From Diaphorobacter caeni (GTDB lineage Bacteria > Pseudomonadota > Gammaproteobacteria > Burkholderiales > Burkholderiaceae_C), in the NCBI RefSeq assembly GCF_015354245.1, contig NZ_JADKYZ010000001.1, positions 62,001-126,000 on the forward strand: DNA of 64,000 bases. The letters run 5' to 3'. Positions within the stretch are counted from its first letter, which is position 1. The number at the start of each line of letters is the position of its first letter. Shown in pieces: positions 7,988-16,744 of this stretch. The position numbers and the translations under genes are program-made. The notes beneath the pieces were generated by a model. It made no database searches. It had not been told where the DNA came from and saw only the letters and a program-made list of their open reading frames with translations.

Positions 7988-8905
7988 TCAGCCCCGGTCG
8001 CCCTTCAACCCCATGATGAGCTGTGCCAGATAGGCCTCCGTGGCGGGCGGCAGCGCGCGTCCGCCGAGGGTCTGCACCTCGATGTCACGCAGGTCGAGGC
8101 CCGCGTCCGAGATCGGCTTGGCGAGCAGTTCTCCGCTGGCCACGAGATGGCGGACGCTGACCTCGCTCGACACACTGACGCCGCCGCTGTACTGCACGTA
8201 CTTGAGCAGCGTCTGCGCATGGTTGCTGACGAGCACGGGCTCCAGCGCCAGCTCCTGGCGTGCGCAGGCCATGTCGACGACCTGGCGCACCGCCGTTTCT
8301 GCAGGCGGCAGCGCGAGCGGGTAGCGGGTGAGCTCGGCGAGCGAGACCTGTCGCCTGCGCGCGAGCGCGTGGCCCGGCGGAAGAATCGCGACCACCGGCG
8401 CGGACTGGCGGTGCACGACGTGGATGTCCTTGACCGGCGCGAGGCTGAAGCACAGGCCAATGTCGGCATCGCCCGCGAGCACCTTGCCGGGCACCTGCGC
8501 GGTGGGGCACATCAGCACCTCGAAGCGCACGCCCGGATAGTCCTGCTGGAAGCGCGCGCAGACGGCGGGAACGAGTTCGTTGGCGAAGGCGTCGGACGTG
8601 GCGATGCGCACGGCGCCCGCGCTCAGGTTGGCCAGCGCGTGGATGGCGTCGACCGCTTGCTCGGCCTCGAGGCTGATGCGCCGGGCGTGCCGCGCGAGAA
8701 TGTCGCCCGCTGCGGTGGGTACCATGCCGCGCGCATGGCGTTCAAACAGCGGCGTCTCGAGCTGTGCTTCCAGATGTGCGATCTGGCGGCTGATGGCCGA
8801 CATGGCCACGTGCAGTCGCTGAGACGCGAGGCTCACCGAGCCGCAGCGCGCGACCTCGAGAAAGTAGCGCAGGGCCGTGTCCTGCAGTTGATTGGTGGCC
8901 GACAT
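7988..8905 (-). CDS. LysR-type transcriptional regulator
   Basis: 305-residue regulator read from the minus strand, with start codon at 8905. The N-terminal winged helix-turn-helix (residues 8-65, TALRYFLEVARCGSVSLASQ and on) is followed by a periplasmic-binding-protein-like effector domain. Longer starts exist, including one at 8953. That one would run across a palindromic LTTR-like operator, so the shorter start is preferred. It is divergent from the Bug and gamma-glutamyltransferase genes, the usual arrangement of a LysR activator and its target. The inducer is unknown. Confidence 0.88.
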   Translation of the reverse strand: MSATNQLQDTALRYFLEVARCGSVSLASQRLHVAMSAISRQIAHLEAQLETPLFERHARGMVPTAAGDILARHARRISLEAEQAVDAIHALANLSAGAVRIATSDAFANELVPAVCARFQQDYPGVRFEVLMCPTAQVPGKVLAGDADIGLCFSLAPVKDIHVVHRQSAPVVAILPPGHALARRRQVSLAELTRYPLALPPAETAVRQVVDMACARQELALEPVLVSNHAQTLLKYVQYSGGVSVSSEVSVRHLVASGELLAKPISDAGLDLRDIEVQTLGGRALPPATEAYLAQLIMGLKGDRG

Positions 8906-8952
8906 GGGTTGGATTTCCGGTTTGCCTAATTCAATGCCGAGATTCTGCAGCA

Positions 8953-8967
8953 TTGCCGTATCGGCAA
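8953..8967. promoter_or_regulatory. Candidate LysR-family operator in the divergent promoter region
   Basis: TTGCCGTATCGGCAA is a perfect 6-3-6 palindrome containing TGCCGTATCGGCA, a T-N11-A core of the kind bound by LysR regulators. It lies 48 bases upstream of the LysR start and 86 bases upstream of the Bug gene, so it could serve autoregulation and target activation. Confidence 0.5.
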
Positions 8968-9053
8968 ACTGGATTTGCTGAATCTCTGATGGTGCGCCGG
9001 CCCTGCACCGCATAAGATGGACGTCCATTTTCTGAACCGAATCCGAGGGTGTC

Positions 9054-10103
9054 ATGAACCAGTCCATTGCTGCTCGTGGAGCACAGAGTCCGGCGCCGCA
9101 CGCAGGTCGCCGCGCCGTGTTGGGTGCCTTGCTGATCGCCGGCTGCGGCGGGCTCGGTGGTCTGGGCGCATCCGCCGCCTTGGCCGATCCCGCAGTGGAC
9201 GCATGGCCGGGCAAGCCGGTGCGCCTAGTCGTGCCGTTTCCTGCAAGCGGCGCGACGGACCTGATCTCGCGCGTGATCGCCCAGCGCGTGTCGCAGGACT
9301 TGGGGCAGCAGTTCGTCGTCGACAACAAGCCCGGCGCGGGCGGCACCATCGGTGCGGCCGAGGCCGTGAAGGCCGCGCCCGATGGCACGACGCTGCTGTT
9401 CACCACCAGCAGCACGCATGCGATCTCGCCGCACCTCATGCCGCGCCTGAGCTACAACGTCGAGCAGGACTTCACTCCCATCGCCCATGTGGCCGATGCC
9501 GCCAGCGTGCTGCTGGTGACGCCGTCGCTGCCCGTGAAGAACGTGCAGGAGCTGATCGCCTACGCCAAGGCCAACCCCGGCAAGCTCAACTATGCGAGCA
9601 GCGGCAACGGCACCATCGTGCATCTGAACGCTCTCGAATTCGCGGCGCGCTCCGGCGTCAAGCTCACGCACGTGCCGTACAAGGGCACGGCGCAGTCCAT
9701 CACCGATCTGGCGGCGGGGCAGGTGCATCTGCTGTTCGACTCGATTCCCACCGGCATGCCGCACGTGACCAGCGGCCGCCTCAAGGCGCTTGCCGTGACC
9801 AGCCTGCAGCGCAGCTCGCTCGTGCCCGATCTGCCGACGATCGCCGAATCCGGTCTGCCGGGCTATTCGTCGGTGACCTGGTTCGGCGTGTACGGACCGG
9901 CGGGCATGAAGCCCGAGCTGGCTGCGAAGATCAACGCCGCCTTCAACAAGGCGATCCAGAACCCCGAGGTCGCGGCGGCCCTCGCCAAGCTGGGCGCAGA
10001 GCCCGCCAAGGCAGGCACGCCCGCGCAATTCCATTCCATGGTGAAGGCCGACAGCGCACGCTGGGCCAAGGTCATCAAGGACAACCACATCACATTGGAT
10101 TGA
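9054..10103 (+). CDS. Bug-family tripartite tricarboxylate transporter solute-binding protein
   Basis: 349-residue exported binding protein. The signal region has an RR pair (GRRAVLGALLIAGCGG), a hydrophobic core and a likely cleavage site near ALADPA; Tat or Sec export is possible. The mature part starts with the Bug hallmark WPGKPVRLVVPFPASGATD. It then has NKPGAGGTIGAAEAVKAAPDGTTLL, the conserved loops that bind carboxylated ligands. No TctA or TctB membrane subunits are nearby, as for most Bug proteins. Only nine bases separate it from the gamma-glutamyltransferase-like gene, so they are co-transcribed and may handle the same ligand. Confidence 0.93.
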   Translation: MNQSIAARGAQSPAPHAGRRAVLGALLIAGCGGLGGLGASAALADPAVDAWPGKPVRLVVPFPASGATDLISRVIAQRVSQDLGQQFVVDNKPGAGGTIGAAEAVKAAPDGTTLLFTTSSTHAISPHLMPRLSYNVEQDFTPIAHVADAASVLLVTPSLPVKNVQELIAYAKANPGKLNYASSGNGTIVHLNALEFAARSGVKLTHVPYKGTAQSITDLAAGQVHLLFDSIPTGMPHVTSGRLKALAVTSLQRSSLVPDLPTIAESGLPGYSSVTWFGVYGPAGMKPELAAKINAAFNKAIQNPEVAAALAKLGAEPAKAGTPAQFHSMVKADSARWAKVIKDNHITLD

Positions 10104-10112
10104 AACGAAGAC

Positions 10113-11726
10113 ATGTCTGAATCGACCCCCGCCATCAAGGATTGGGCGCTGCCCTACGCATCGCACCGCTCCTCCGTGCTTGGCCGCAACGTGGTCAGCA
10201 CCTCGCAACCGCTGGCCGCGCAGGCCGGTCTGCGCATGCTGCTCGCGGGCGGCAACGCGGTGGATGCGGCCATCGCCGCCGCGATGACGCTGACCGTGGT
10301 CGAGCCCTCGGGCTGCGGCATCGGCAGCGACGCGTTCGCGATTCTCTGGGACGGCAAGGAGCTGCATGGGCTCAACGCATCGGGCCGCTCGCCCGCCGCG
10401 TGGACGCCCGAGTACTTCAAGAAGCTCGGCGGCATTCCCGAAAAGGGCTGGAACGGAGTGACCGTGCCGGGAGCGGTGTCCGCATGGGTGGAACTCTCCC
10501 GTCGTTTCGGCAAGCTGCCCTTCGAGCAGGTCGCGCAACCGGCCATCGACTACGCACGCAACGGCTTTCCGGTCTCGCCCGTGATCTCCACGCTGTGGGA
10601 ACTGGGCGTGCAGAAGCTCGGTGAGCAGCCCGGCTTTGCCGAGTGCTTCATGCCCGAAGGCCGCGCGATGCGCGCCGGTGAAATCTTCAAAAGCGAGGCC
10701 CACGCGCGCACGCTCGAGCTGATCGCCAGAACCAAGGGCGAGGCCTTCTACCGCGGCGAGCTCGCCGAGAAGATGGCCGCGCATTGCAAGGCGAACGGCG
10801 GCGTGATGACGGTCGAGGACCTCGCAGCGCACAAGGCCGACTGGGTGGGCACGGTGTCGCAGCCCTTCGGCGATTCGGTGATCCACGAGATCCCGCCGAA
10901 CGGTCAGGGCATCGCGACGCTGATGGCGCTCGGCATGCTCGATGAATGGGGCATCGGCGGCCAGCCGCTCGACAGCGCGGACACGGTGCACCTGCAGATC
11001 GAGGCGATGAAGCTCGCGCTGGCCGATCTGAACGAGTACAACGCCGACATGGACCACATGCGCGTGAAACCGCAGGAAGAGCTGCTCTCGCGCGACTACC
11101 TGCGCGAGCGCGCCAGGCTCATCGACCTGAAGCAGGCGGGCGATCCGGCGTACGGCGCACCGCAACGCGGCGGCACGGTGTATCTGGCGGCGGCGGACGA
11201 GAGCGGCATGATGGTGTCGTTCATCCAGTCCAACTACATGGGCTTCGGCTCGGGTGTGGTGGTGCCTGGCACCGGCATCAGTCTGCAGAACCGGGGCTGC
11301 GGCTTCACCACGCAAAGCGGCCACGCCAACGAGGTCGGCCCGAACAAGCGACCATCGCACACCATCATTCCCGCATTCGCGATGAATGCCGACGGCACGC
11401 CGCAGATGGCGTTCGGCGTGATGGGCGGCCCGATGCAGTCACAAGGCCATCTGCAGATGGCGCTGCGCGTGCTGCGCTACGGCCAGAATCCGCAGGCGGC
11501 AGCCGATGCGCCGCGCTGGCGCGTTACCGGCGGCAAGAAGGTCGCCGTCGAACCCGCGTTCGGTGCGGCCGTGATCGCCGAGTTGAGCGCGCGCGGCCAC
11601 GACGTCGTCGTGGAAGAGGGCAATGGCGTGTTCGCCTTCGGCGGAGCGCAGTTGATCCTGCGTGATGGCGAGCACTACATCGCGGGCTCGGACCCGCGCA
11701 AGGACGGCCAGGCCGTGGGCTACTGA
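10113..11726 (+). CDS. Gamma-glutamyltransferase family protein
   Basis: 537-residue Ntn-hydrolase of the gamma-glutamyltranspeptidase superfamily. The probable autoprocessing nucleophile is Thr355 in RGGTVYLAAADE, at the usual junction between large and small subunits. The glycine-rich GGGNAVDAAIAAAMTLTVVEPSGCGIG-type N-terminal region and the C-terminal MGGPMQSQGHLQM region are typical. There is no obvious signal peptide, unlike periplasmic GGT, so the enzyme may be cytoplasmic. It may act as a hydrolase on gamma-glutamyl amides, cephalosporin-like or oxamate-type compounds. The LysR-Bug-GGT cluster suggests uptake followed by hydrolysis of an unidentified substrate. Confidence 0.88.
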   Translation: MSESTPAIKDWALPYASHRSSVLGRNVVSTSQPLAAQAGLRMLLAGGNAVDAAIAAAMTLTVVEPSGCGIGSDAFAILWDGKELHGLNASGRSPAAWTPEYFKKLGGIPEKGWNGVTVPGAVSAWVELSRRFGKLPFEQVAQPAIDYARNGFPVSPVISTLWELGVQKLGEQPGFAECFMPEGRAMRAGEIFKSEAHARTLELIARTKGEAFYRGELAEKMAAHCKANGGVMTVEDLAAHKADWVGTVSQPFGDSVIHEIPPNGQGIATLMALGMLDEWGIGGQPLDSADTVHLQIEAMKLALADLNEYNADMDHMRVKPQEELLSRDYLRERARLIDLKQAGDPAYGAPQRGGTVYLAAADESGMMVSFIQSNYMGFGSGVVVPGTGISLQNRGCGFTTQSGHANEVGPNKRPSHTIIPAFAMNADGTPQMAFGVMGGPMQSQGHLQMALRVLRYGQNPQAAADAPRWRVTGGKKVAVEPAFGAAVIAELSARGHDVVVEEGNGVFAFGGAQLILRDGEHYIAGSDPRKDGQAVGY

Positions 11727-11745
11727 ACGTCGGTCTCCCGCGTGC

Positions 11746-12675
11746 TCAGCGTGATTCGCGCACCGACAGCCACACGCTGAGCATGCCGCCCACCGCGATG
11801 GTGACCATGCCGATCACCGCCCAGTGGTCGGGGATGTGCCCGTACATCAGCCAGCCCGCGCAGAGCGCGAACGGAATCTGGCTGTAGAGAAACGGCGTGA
11901 TCGTCGCGGGCCGTGCGTATTCATACGCCTTGAGCATCAGCAGATGACCGACGGCGCTGCCCAGGCCCATGCAGAACGCGCCCACCCACAGCGCAGGCGT
12001 CATGCCGCCGCTCCACGTCCACGGCAGCATCACGGTGGTGATCGCGAGGGCCAGCAGGCTGGTGTAGATCTGGGTGGTTTCGGGGCGCTCCTTGCCTGCC
12101 ATTTCGCTGCTCACGATCTGGTAGGCGGTATTGGCCAGCAGCTGCAGCATCGGCCAGATCAGCGCGCCGACAGAGAAGTTGTCGCCACCGGGCCGGATGA
12201 TGATCAGCGTGCCCGCAAATCCCACGAACACCAGCACCCAGCGCAGTCGGCTCACGGGCTGCTTGAGCCAGAGGGCTGCCACCAGCGTCATGGCGATGGG
12301 CGTCATCGCGACGATGGCGGTGAATTCCGCGAGCGGCAGATAACGCAGGCTCATCATCGCGCAGCCATTGCTCACGCAGAACAGCACGCCGCGCATGAGC
12401 TGAAAGCGCCAATGTCTGGCCTTGAAGATCGCCGTGCCCGAGCGGCTGGTGGCGAAGCTGATGGTGAAGATGCTCTGCAGGCAGTAGCGCAGCCACAGCG
12501 CCATGAAGATCGGCAGCAGCGAGCCCACGTATTTCGATCCCGCATCGAGCACCGAAAACGCGGCCGTGGCGGCGACGGTCAGCGCGATGCCGGTGATGGC
12601 CGAGGGGTGCATCCCGGTCGATGGGCGCGCGGCGGCGGAGGGCGGTGCGGGTTCTTGGTCGGAGGGCTGTGACAC
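11746..12675 (-). CDS. DMT-superfamily (EamA) transporter
   Basis: 309-residue inner-membrane protein with about ten predicted transmembrane segments in two repeated EamA halves. The first half begins at ITGIALTVAATAAFSVLDAGSK and the second near VGALIWPMLQLLANTAYQIVS. The N-terminal 25 residues are polar. Members export amino acids, drugs or metabolites, and the substrate here cannot be inferred. The gene is convergent with the gamma-glutamyltransferase gene (19-base gap). Its start faces the siderophore operon across a 295-base region that contains a Fur box near the far end. Confidence 0.87.
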   Translation of the reverse strand: MSQPSDQEPAPPSAAARPSTGMHPSAITGIALTVAATAAFSVLDAGSKYVGSLLPIFMALWLRYCLQSIFTISFATSRSGTAIFKARHWRFQLMRGVLFCVSNGCAMMSLRYLPLAEFTAIVAMTPIAMTLVAALWLKQPVSRLRWVLVFVGFAGTLIIIRPGGDNFSVGALIWPMLQLLANTAYQIVSSEMAGKERPETTQIYTSLLALAITTVMLPWTWSGGMTPALWVGAFCMGLGSAVGHLLMLKAYEYARPATITPFLYSQIPFALCAGWLMYGHIPDHWAVIGMVTIAVGGMLSVWLSVRESR

Positions 12676-12890
12676 TGAAGTGGGCGCTGCGGGCAGGGGC
12701 TGGGGTGTGCGCGCACCGGTCGGCCCCCGACGGGGACGTTCACAGGCCGATGTGGCTCAAGCGGCCGATTATAAAAATCGTGTGCGTGCCCGGGCAGGCA
12801 TTCAGCGAATGTGCCACAGAGCCGTGTCGCATTGCCGCACGCCGGAAACCGGCATTTCCCATCGGGTTTCTACTCGGTGTTAGCATTGAA

Positions 12891-12905
12891 TGAGAATAAT
12901 TATCA
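12891..12905. promoter_or_regulatory. Fur box upstream of the siderophore ABC operon
   Basis: TGAGAATAATTATCA matches the 7-1-7 Fur consensus TGATAATNATTATCA with a single mismatch. It is 66 bases upstream of the binding-protein start, where a promoter is expected. Iron-loaded Fur should repress the four-gene operon downstream. The rest of the 12676-12970 gap shows no other clear signal. Confidence 0.82.
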
Positions 12906-12970
12906 GTAAATACTCGGTTTGTTCTCGTTCAACCGCGCCGCCCGAATGCGTCGCTCAGGAGGTTCCGTCC

Positions 12971-13915
12971 ATGTCTCTCAGTCACTGCAACCGTCGTCAC
13001 ACCTTGCTGGGCCTTGGCCTGGCGCTCGCCATGCCGGGAGTCGGCGCGCTGGCACAGGCGTCCAGAGTGACGGTCAAGGATGCTTCGGGCGAGGTGAGCG
13101 TGCCGCTCAAGCCGAAGACGGTGCTGGTGTACGACCTGGCCGCGCTTGACATCATCCAGTCGCTCGGCGGCGATGTGCAGGGCGTGCCGAACGTGGTGAC
13201 GATGCCGAAGTTTCTGAGCCAGTACGCGGACGCGGCGAAGTATCCGCAGGTCGGCAGCCTCTTCGAGCCCGACTACGAAAAGCTCAAGGCGCTCAAGCCC
13301 GACCTGATCATCTCGGGCGGGCGCACCCTGCCCAAGCTCGCCGAGCTGCGCAAGTACGCGCCAGTGCTCGACATCACCATCGGCGACGGCAACCAGGTGC
13401 CCCAGGTCTTTCGCAACATCCGCGCGATTGCGGCGGCCTACGGCGTGCCCGAGAAGGGCGAGCAGGAGATCAGGCTCATCGAGCGGGAAATCGCCAGCGT
13501 GAAGTCCCGGGCGAGCGGCAAGGGCTCGATGCTGTTCGTGATGACCAACGGCGGCAAGATGAGCGTCTACGGCGCCGGCTCGCGCTTCGACATGCTCTAC
13601 AGCACCTTTGGCGCCACGCCGGTCAAGGACAAGATCGAGGTGTCCAAGCACGGTCAGGCGGTGTCGTTCGAATATCTGCTCAAGACCAACCCCGACTGGC
13701 TGCTGGTGCTCGACCGCGACGCGGCGATCGGTCGCGAAGGCGCCTCCGCCGAACAACTGCTGGACAACAAGCTGGTGCATGCCACCAAGGCCTGGCGCAA
13801 CAAGCAGGTCGTCTATCTGAACGCGATGAACTGGTACGTGCTCTCCAACGCCGGACCCACGGCGATCAAGGAAAATCTGAAGCAGCTGTCCGATGCGTTT
13901 GCGCCGGCGATGTGA
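12971..13915 (+). CDS. Siderophore ABC transporter, periplasmic binding protein (FatB/CeuE-like)
   Basis: 314-residue class III binding protein. It starts at ATG 12971, eight bases after a strong AGGAGG-type ribosome site. Residues 1-30 form a signal peptide (MSLSHCNRRHTLLGLGLALAMPGVGALAQA). The mature protein has the VTVKDASGEVSVPLKPKTVLVYDLAALDIIQSLG start typical of FatB/YclQ/CeuE proteins, which bind catecholate or carboxylate Fe(III)-siderophores. Two permease genes and an ATPase gene follow with overlaps, making a complete importer. The Fur box upstream supports iron-repressed expression. Confidence 0.92.
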   Translation: MSLSHCNRRHTLLGLGLALAMPGVGALAQASRVTVKDASGEVSVPLKPKTVLVYDLAALDIIQSLGGDVQGVPNVVTMPKFLSQYADAAKYPQVGSLFEPDYEKLKALKPDLIISGGRTLPKLAELRKYAPVLDITIGDGNQVPQVFRNIRAIAAAYGVPEKGEQEIRLIEREIASVKSRASGKGSMLFVMTNGGKMSVYGAGSRFDMLYSTFGATPVKDKIEVSKHGQAVSFEYLLKTNPDWLLVLDRDAAIGREGASAEQLLDNKLVHATKAWRNKQVVYLNAMNWYVLSNAGPTAIKENLKQLSDAFAPAM

Positions 13916-14903
13916 TGGACCGACGGCGCGCTTGAACGCGTTGGCATGGAGCGGGGCCCTCGTGGCCCTTTTCGCACTGGCGCTGGCGAGTCTCGCGGTG
14001 GGCGTGAGCGACGTGTCCTGGGATACGCTGTGGTCCGACAGTGAGGACGATCTGGTCGCGCAGGTGCTGGTCTACAGCCGCGTTCCGCGCACGCTTGCAC
14101 TCCTGCTCGCGGGCTCGGCGATGGCGGTCGCGGGGCTGCTCATGCAGATGCTGGCGCGCAACCATTTCGTCGAGCCGTCGACCGTCGGCACGGTGGAGTC
14201 CGCGACGCTCGGCATGATGGTGACGATGCTGTTCGCGCCGCAGCTGCCGGTGTTCGCCAAGATGGGAGTGGCGGCGCTGTTCGCGCTTGCGGGCAGCGCG
14301 CTGTTTCTCGCGGTGCTGTCGCGCATCCGGTTGCGCTCCGCGTGGATCGTGCCGCTGGTCGGCCTGATTCTGGCGGGCGTGATCGAGGCCGCCACCACCT
14401 TCGTCGCCTACCAGTTCGACATGATCCAGGTGCTGCGCGCCTGGTCGAACGGCGACTTCTCGACCATCGTCGATGGCCGCTACGAAATGCTCTGGCTGTC
14501 GCTGGCCGCCACCATCGCGGCGTGCTTCGCGGCGGACCGCTTCACGGTCGCGGGGCTCGGCGAATCGTTCGCGACCAATCTCGGACTGAACTACCGCGCG
14601 CTGGTCTGGCAGGGGCTGCTGGTGGTGGCGCTGGTCACCGCGTGCGTGGTGGTCACCGTCGGCGGCATTCCGTTCGTGGGGCTGATCGTGCCCAACATCG
14701 TGCGTCTGGTGGTGGGCGACAACGTGCGCCGCAACGTGCTCTGGGTCGCTGTGCTGGGCGCTGGCCTGACGATGGCCTGCGATCTGCTCGGGCGACTGCT
14801 GATCGCGCCCTACGAGATTCCCGTCGGCACGGTGATGGGCGTGGTCGGCAGCGCGCTGTTCCTCGGCATCCTGCTGCGCCAGCGCCGAATGGCGGGAGGC
14901 TGA
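13893..14903 (+). CDS. Siderophore ABC transporter permease 1 (FecCD family)
   Basis: Up to 336 residues with about nine to ten transmembrane helices of the FecCD/BtuC type, including the RVPRTLALLLAGSAMAVAGLLMQ stretch. The conserved GGIPFVGLIVPNIVRL cytoplasmic coupling region is also present. ATG 13893 overlaps the binding-protein gene by 23 bases. In-frame TTG codons at 13932 and 13941 are alternative starts that would remove the basic RLRRR segment. It pairs with the permease downstream to form the heterodimeric channel. Confidence 0.9.
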   Translation: MRLRRRCDGPTARLNALAWSGALVALFALALASLAVGVSDVSWDTLWSDSEDDLVAQVLVYSRVPRTLALLLAGSAMAVAGLLMQMLARNHFVEPSTVGTVESATLGMMVTMLFAPQLPVFAKMGVAALFALAGSALFLAVLSRIRLRSAWIVPLVGLILAGVIEAATTFVAYQFDMIQVLRAWSNGDFSTIVDGRYEMLWLSLAATIAACFAADRFTVAGLGESFATNLGLNYRALVWQGLLVVALVTACVVVTVGGIPFVGLIVPNIVRLVVGDNVRRNVLWVAVLGAGLTMACDLLGRLLIAPYEIPVGTVMGVVGSALFLGILLRQRRMAGG

Positions 14904-14905
14904 AC

Positions 14906-15877
14906 GTGGCCAAGCTGCATTCCCTCTGGCGCATGCCGGCATTCCGTCTGGCCATTCTGCTGGTGCCGGCGCTGGTCGCCGTCGCCGCCTTCATGACTGT
15001 GGCGGTCGAGGTCGAGTGGTCCTTCATCCTGCAGCACCGGGGCGCGAAACTGCTGTCGATGGCACTGGTGGCGGCGGCGCTCGGCATGTCCACCGTGGTG
15101 TTCCAGACGGTGACGCACAACACCATTCTCACGCCTGCGGTGATGGGGCTGGACGCGCTGTATCTCTTCCTGCAGGCGCTGCTGGTGCTGCTGCTCACGT
15201 CGGCGGGCGTGGTGGCGCTCGGCGGGGTCAACAAGTTTTTTCTTGAGCTGGTGCTGATGGTGGCGCTCAGCATGTGTCTGGTGCGCTGGCTGTTTGCGGG
15301 CAATGCGAGCAGCCTGCATCTGATGCTGCTGGTCGGCATCGTGGTGGGCATTCTGTTTCGCAGCCTCACGAGCTTTGCGATGCGCATGATCGATCCCAAC
15401 GAGTTCAGCTCGTTGCAGGACCGCATGTTCGCGAATTTCAACACGGTCCAGTCCGCGCTGCTGTTGCCATCGGCGGTGCTGATGCTGTTTGGCGCGGCCT
15501 TCTTCTGGCGCAGACGCCATGTGCTGGACGTGCTGGCGCTCGGGCGCGATGCGGCGATCAATCTGGGCGTGGACTACCGCCGCGCGGTGCTGCAGCTGCT
15601 GGTGGTGGTGTGCGCGATGGTCGCGCTCTCGACCGCGCTGGTCGGGCCGGTGACCTTCTTCGGGCTGCTGGTGGCGAACATGGCCTATCAATGGATGGGC
15701 ACGCGCCGCCACGTCTGGGTGCTGCCGGCGGTGGTGCTCTGGGGCGTGATTCTGCTGCTGGGTGGACAGGTGATTCTGGAGCGCGTGATGGGATTCAATT
15801 CCGCGATTTCGGTGGTGGTGGAATTTGTCGGAGGACTGGTGTTCATCTTTTTGTTGATGCGCGGAGGACGGGCATGA
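14906..15877 (+). CDS. Siderophore ABC transporter permease 2 (FecCD family)
   Basis: 323-residue FecCD-type permease starting at GTG 14906, two bases after the previous stop. It has multiple hydrophobic helices and a TALVGPVTFFGLLVANMAYQ coupling region near residue 245. The diverged LGMSTVVFQTVTHNTILTPAVMGLDALY stretch corresponds to the FatC/CeuC-type permease. Its stop overlaps the ATPase start, so all four transporter subunits are translated together. Confidence 0.91.
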   Translation: MAKLHSLWRMPAFRLAILLVPALVAVAAFMTVAVEVEWSFILQHRGAKLLSMALVAAALGMSTVVFQTVTHNTILTPAVMGLDALYLFLQALLVLLLTSAGVVALGGVNKFFLELVLMVALSMCLVRWLFAGNASSLHLMLLVGIVVGILFRSLTSFAMRMIDPNEFSSLQDRMFANFNTVQSALLLPSAVLMLFGAAFFWRRRHVLDVLALGRDAAINLGVDYRRAVLQLLVVVCAMVALSTALVGPVTFFGLLVANMAYQWMGTRRHVWVLPAVVLWGVILLLGGQVILERVMGFNSAISVVVEFVGGLVFIFLLMRGGRA

Positions 15878-16632
15878 TCGCGACCCGTGAACTCGTCAAG
15901 CGCCATGGCGAGACGACGGTGCTGCATGGCGTGTCCGTGCAGATTCCGGAGAAGCGCTTCACGGCCATCATCGGCCCCAACGGTGCGGGCAAGAGCACGC
16001 TGCTGTCGTTGATCAGTCGGCTGATGCCGATGAGCGCGGGCAGCGCGCAGGTGCAGGGGCTCGATGTCGCGAAGACCGCCAGCGACGCGCTCGCCCGCGT
16101 GCTGGCGATTCTTCGCCAGGACAACCAGTCCACGCTGCGCCTGACGGTGCGCGATCTGGTCGGCTTCGGCCGGTTTCCGCACAGCAAGGGCCGCATGACG
16201 CCGGACGACGTGCGGCATGTGGACGAGGCGCTGCGTTTCCTGCAGCTCGAGGCGCTGGAGGATCGCTATCTCGATGAGCTATCGGGCGGCCAGCGCCAGC
16301 GTGCCTACATCGCGATGGTGCTGTGCCAGGACACGCCCTATGTGCTGCTTGACGAGCCGCTCAACAATCTCGACATGGCGCACGCGGTGACGATGATGAA
16401 ACTGCTGCGGCGGCTGGTGCAGGAGAAGGGCAAGACCGTGGTCGTCGTGCTGCACGACATCAACTTCGCGAGCTGTTACGCCGACCACATCATCGCGATG
16501 AAGGATGGCAGCGTGGCGCATGACGGCGACACGCGCAGCGTCGTGCGCGAGGATGTGCTGAGTGCGCTCTACGGCATCGAGGTGACGGTGCACGAGATCC
16601 GCGGGCAGCGCATCTGCCACTACTTCGCGTGA
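15874..16632 (+). CDS. Siderophore ABC transporter ATP-binding protein
   Basis: 252-residue ATPase with Walker A GPNGAGKS near residue 34, signature LSGGQRQR, Walker B VLLDEP followed by the D-loop NNLD, and the switch His in VVVLHDIN. This is the FepC/FatE-type subunit that powers Fe-siderophore import with the two preceding permeases. It starts inside the permease stop (ATGA). It is the last gene of the Fur-controlled operon, and a 112-base gap precedes the next gene. Confidence 0.94.
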   Translation: MIATRELVKRHGETTVLHGVSVQIPEKRFTAIIGPNGAGKSTLLSLISRLMPMSAGSAQVQGLDVAKTASDALARVLAILRQDNQSTLRLTVRDLVGFGRFPHSKGRMTPDDVRHVDEALRFLQLEALEDRYLDELSGGQRQRAYIAMVLCQDTPYVLLDEPLNNLDMAHAVTMMKLLRRLVQEKGKTVVVVLHDINFASCYADHIIAMKDGSVAHDGDTRSVVREDVLSALYGIEVTVHEIRGQRICHYFA

Positions 16633-16744
16633 CCGGCTCTGGTGGATTCGGCTTAACAAACTCTTGCGTGTTGGATGGCTGAAGCGCCCCTGTGGCGCTG
16701 CATACTCCCTGAATATTTTCAAATGTGAACTCAGGAGACAACGC

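Noticed and set aside
9225-11360. 711-codon open frame on the minus strand
   Set aside because: It lies antisense to the Bug and GGT genes, has no family features, is rich in Arg/His/Ala as expected from high-GC shadow frames, and has no ribosome site.
12890-12970. Upstream extension of the siderophore binding protein
   Set aside because: The extension would begin on top of the Fur box, and a strong ribosome site precedes ATG 12971, which opens a normal signal peptide.
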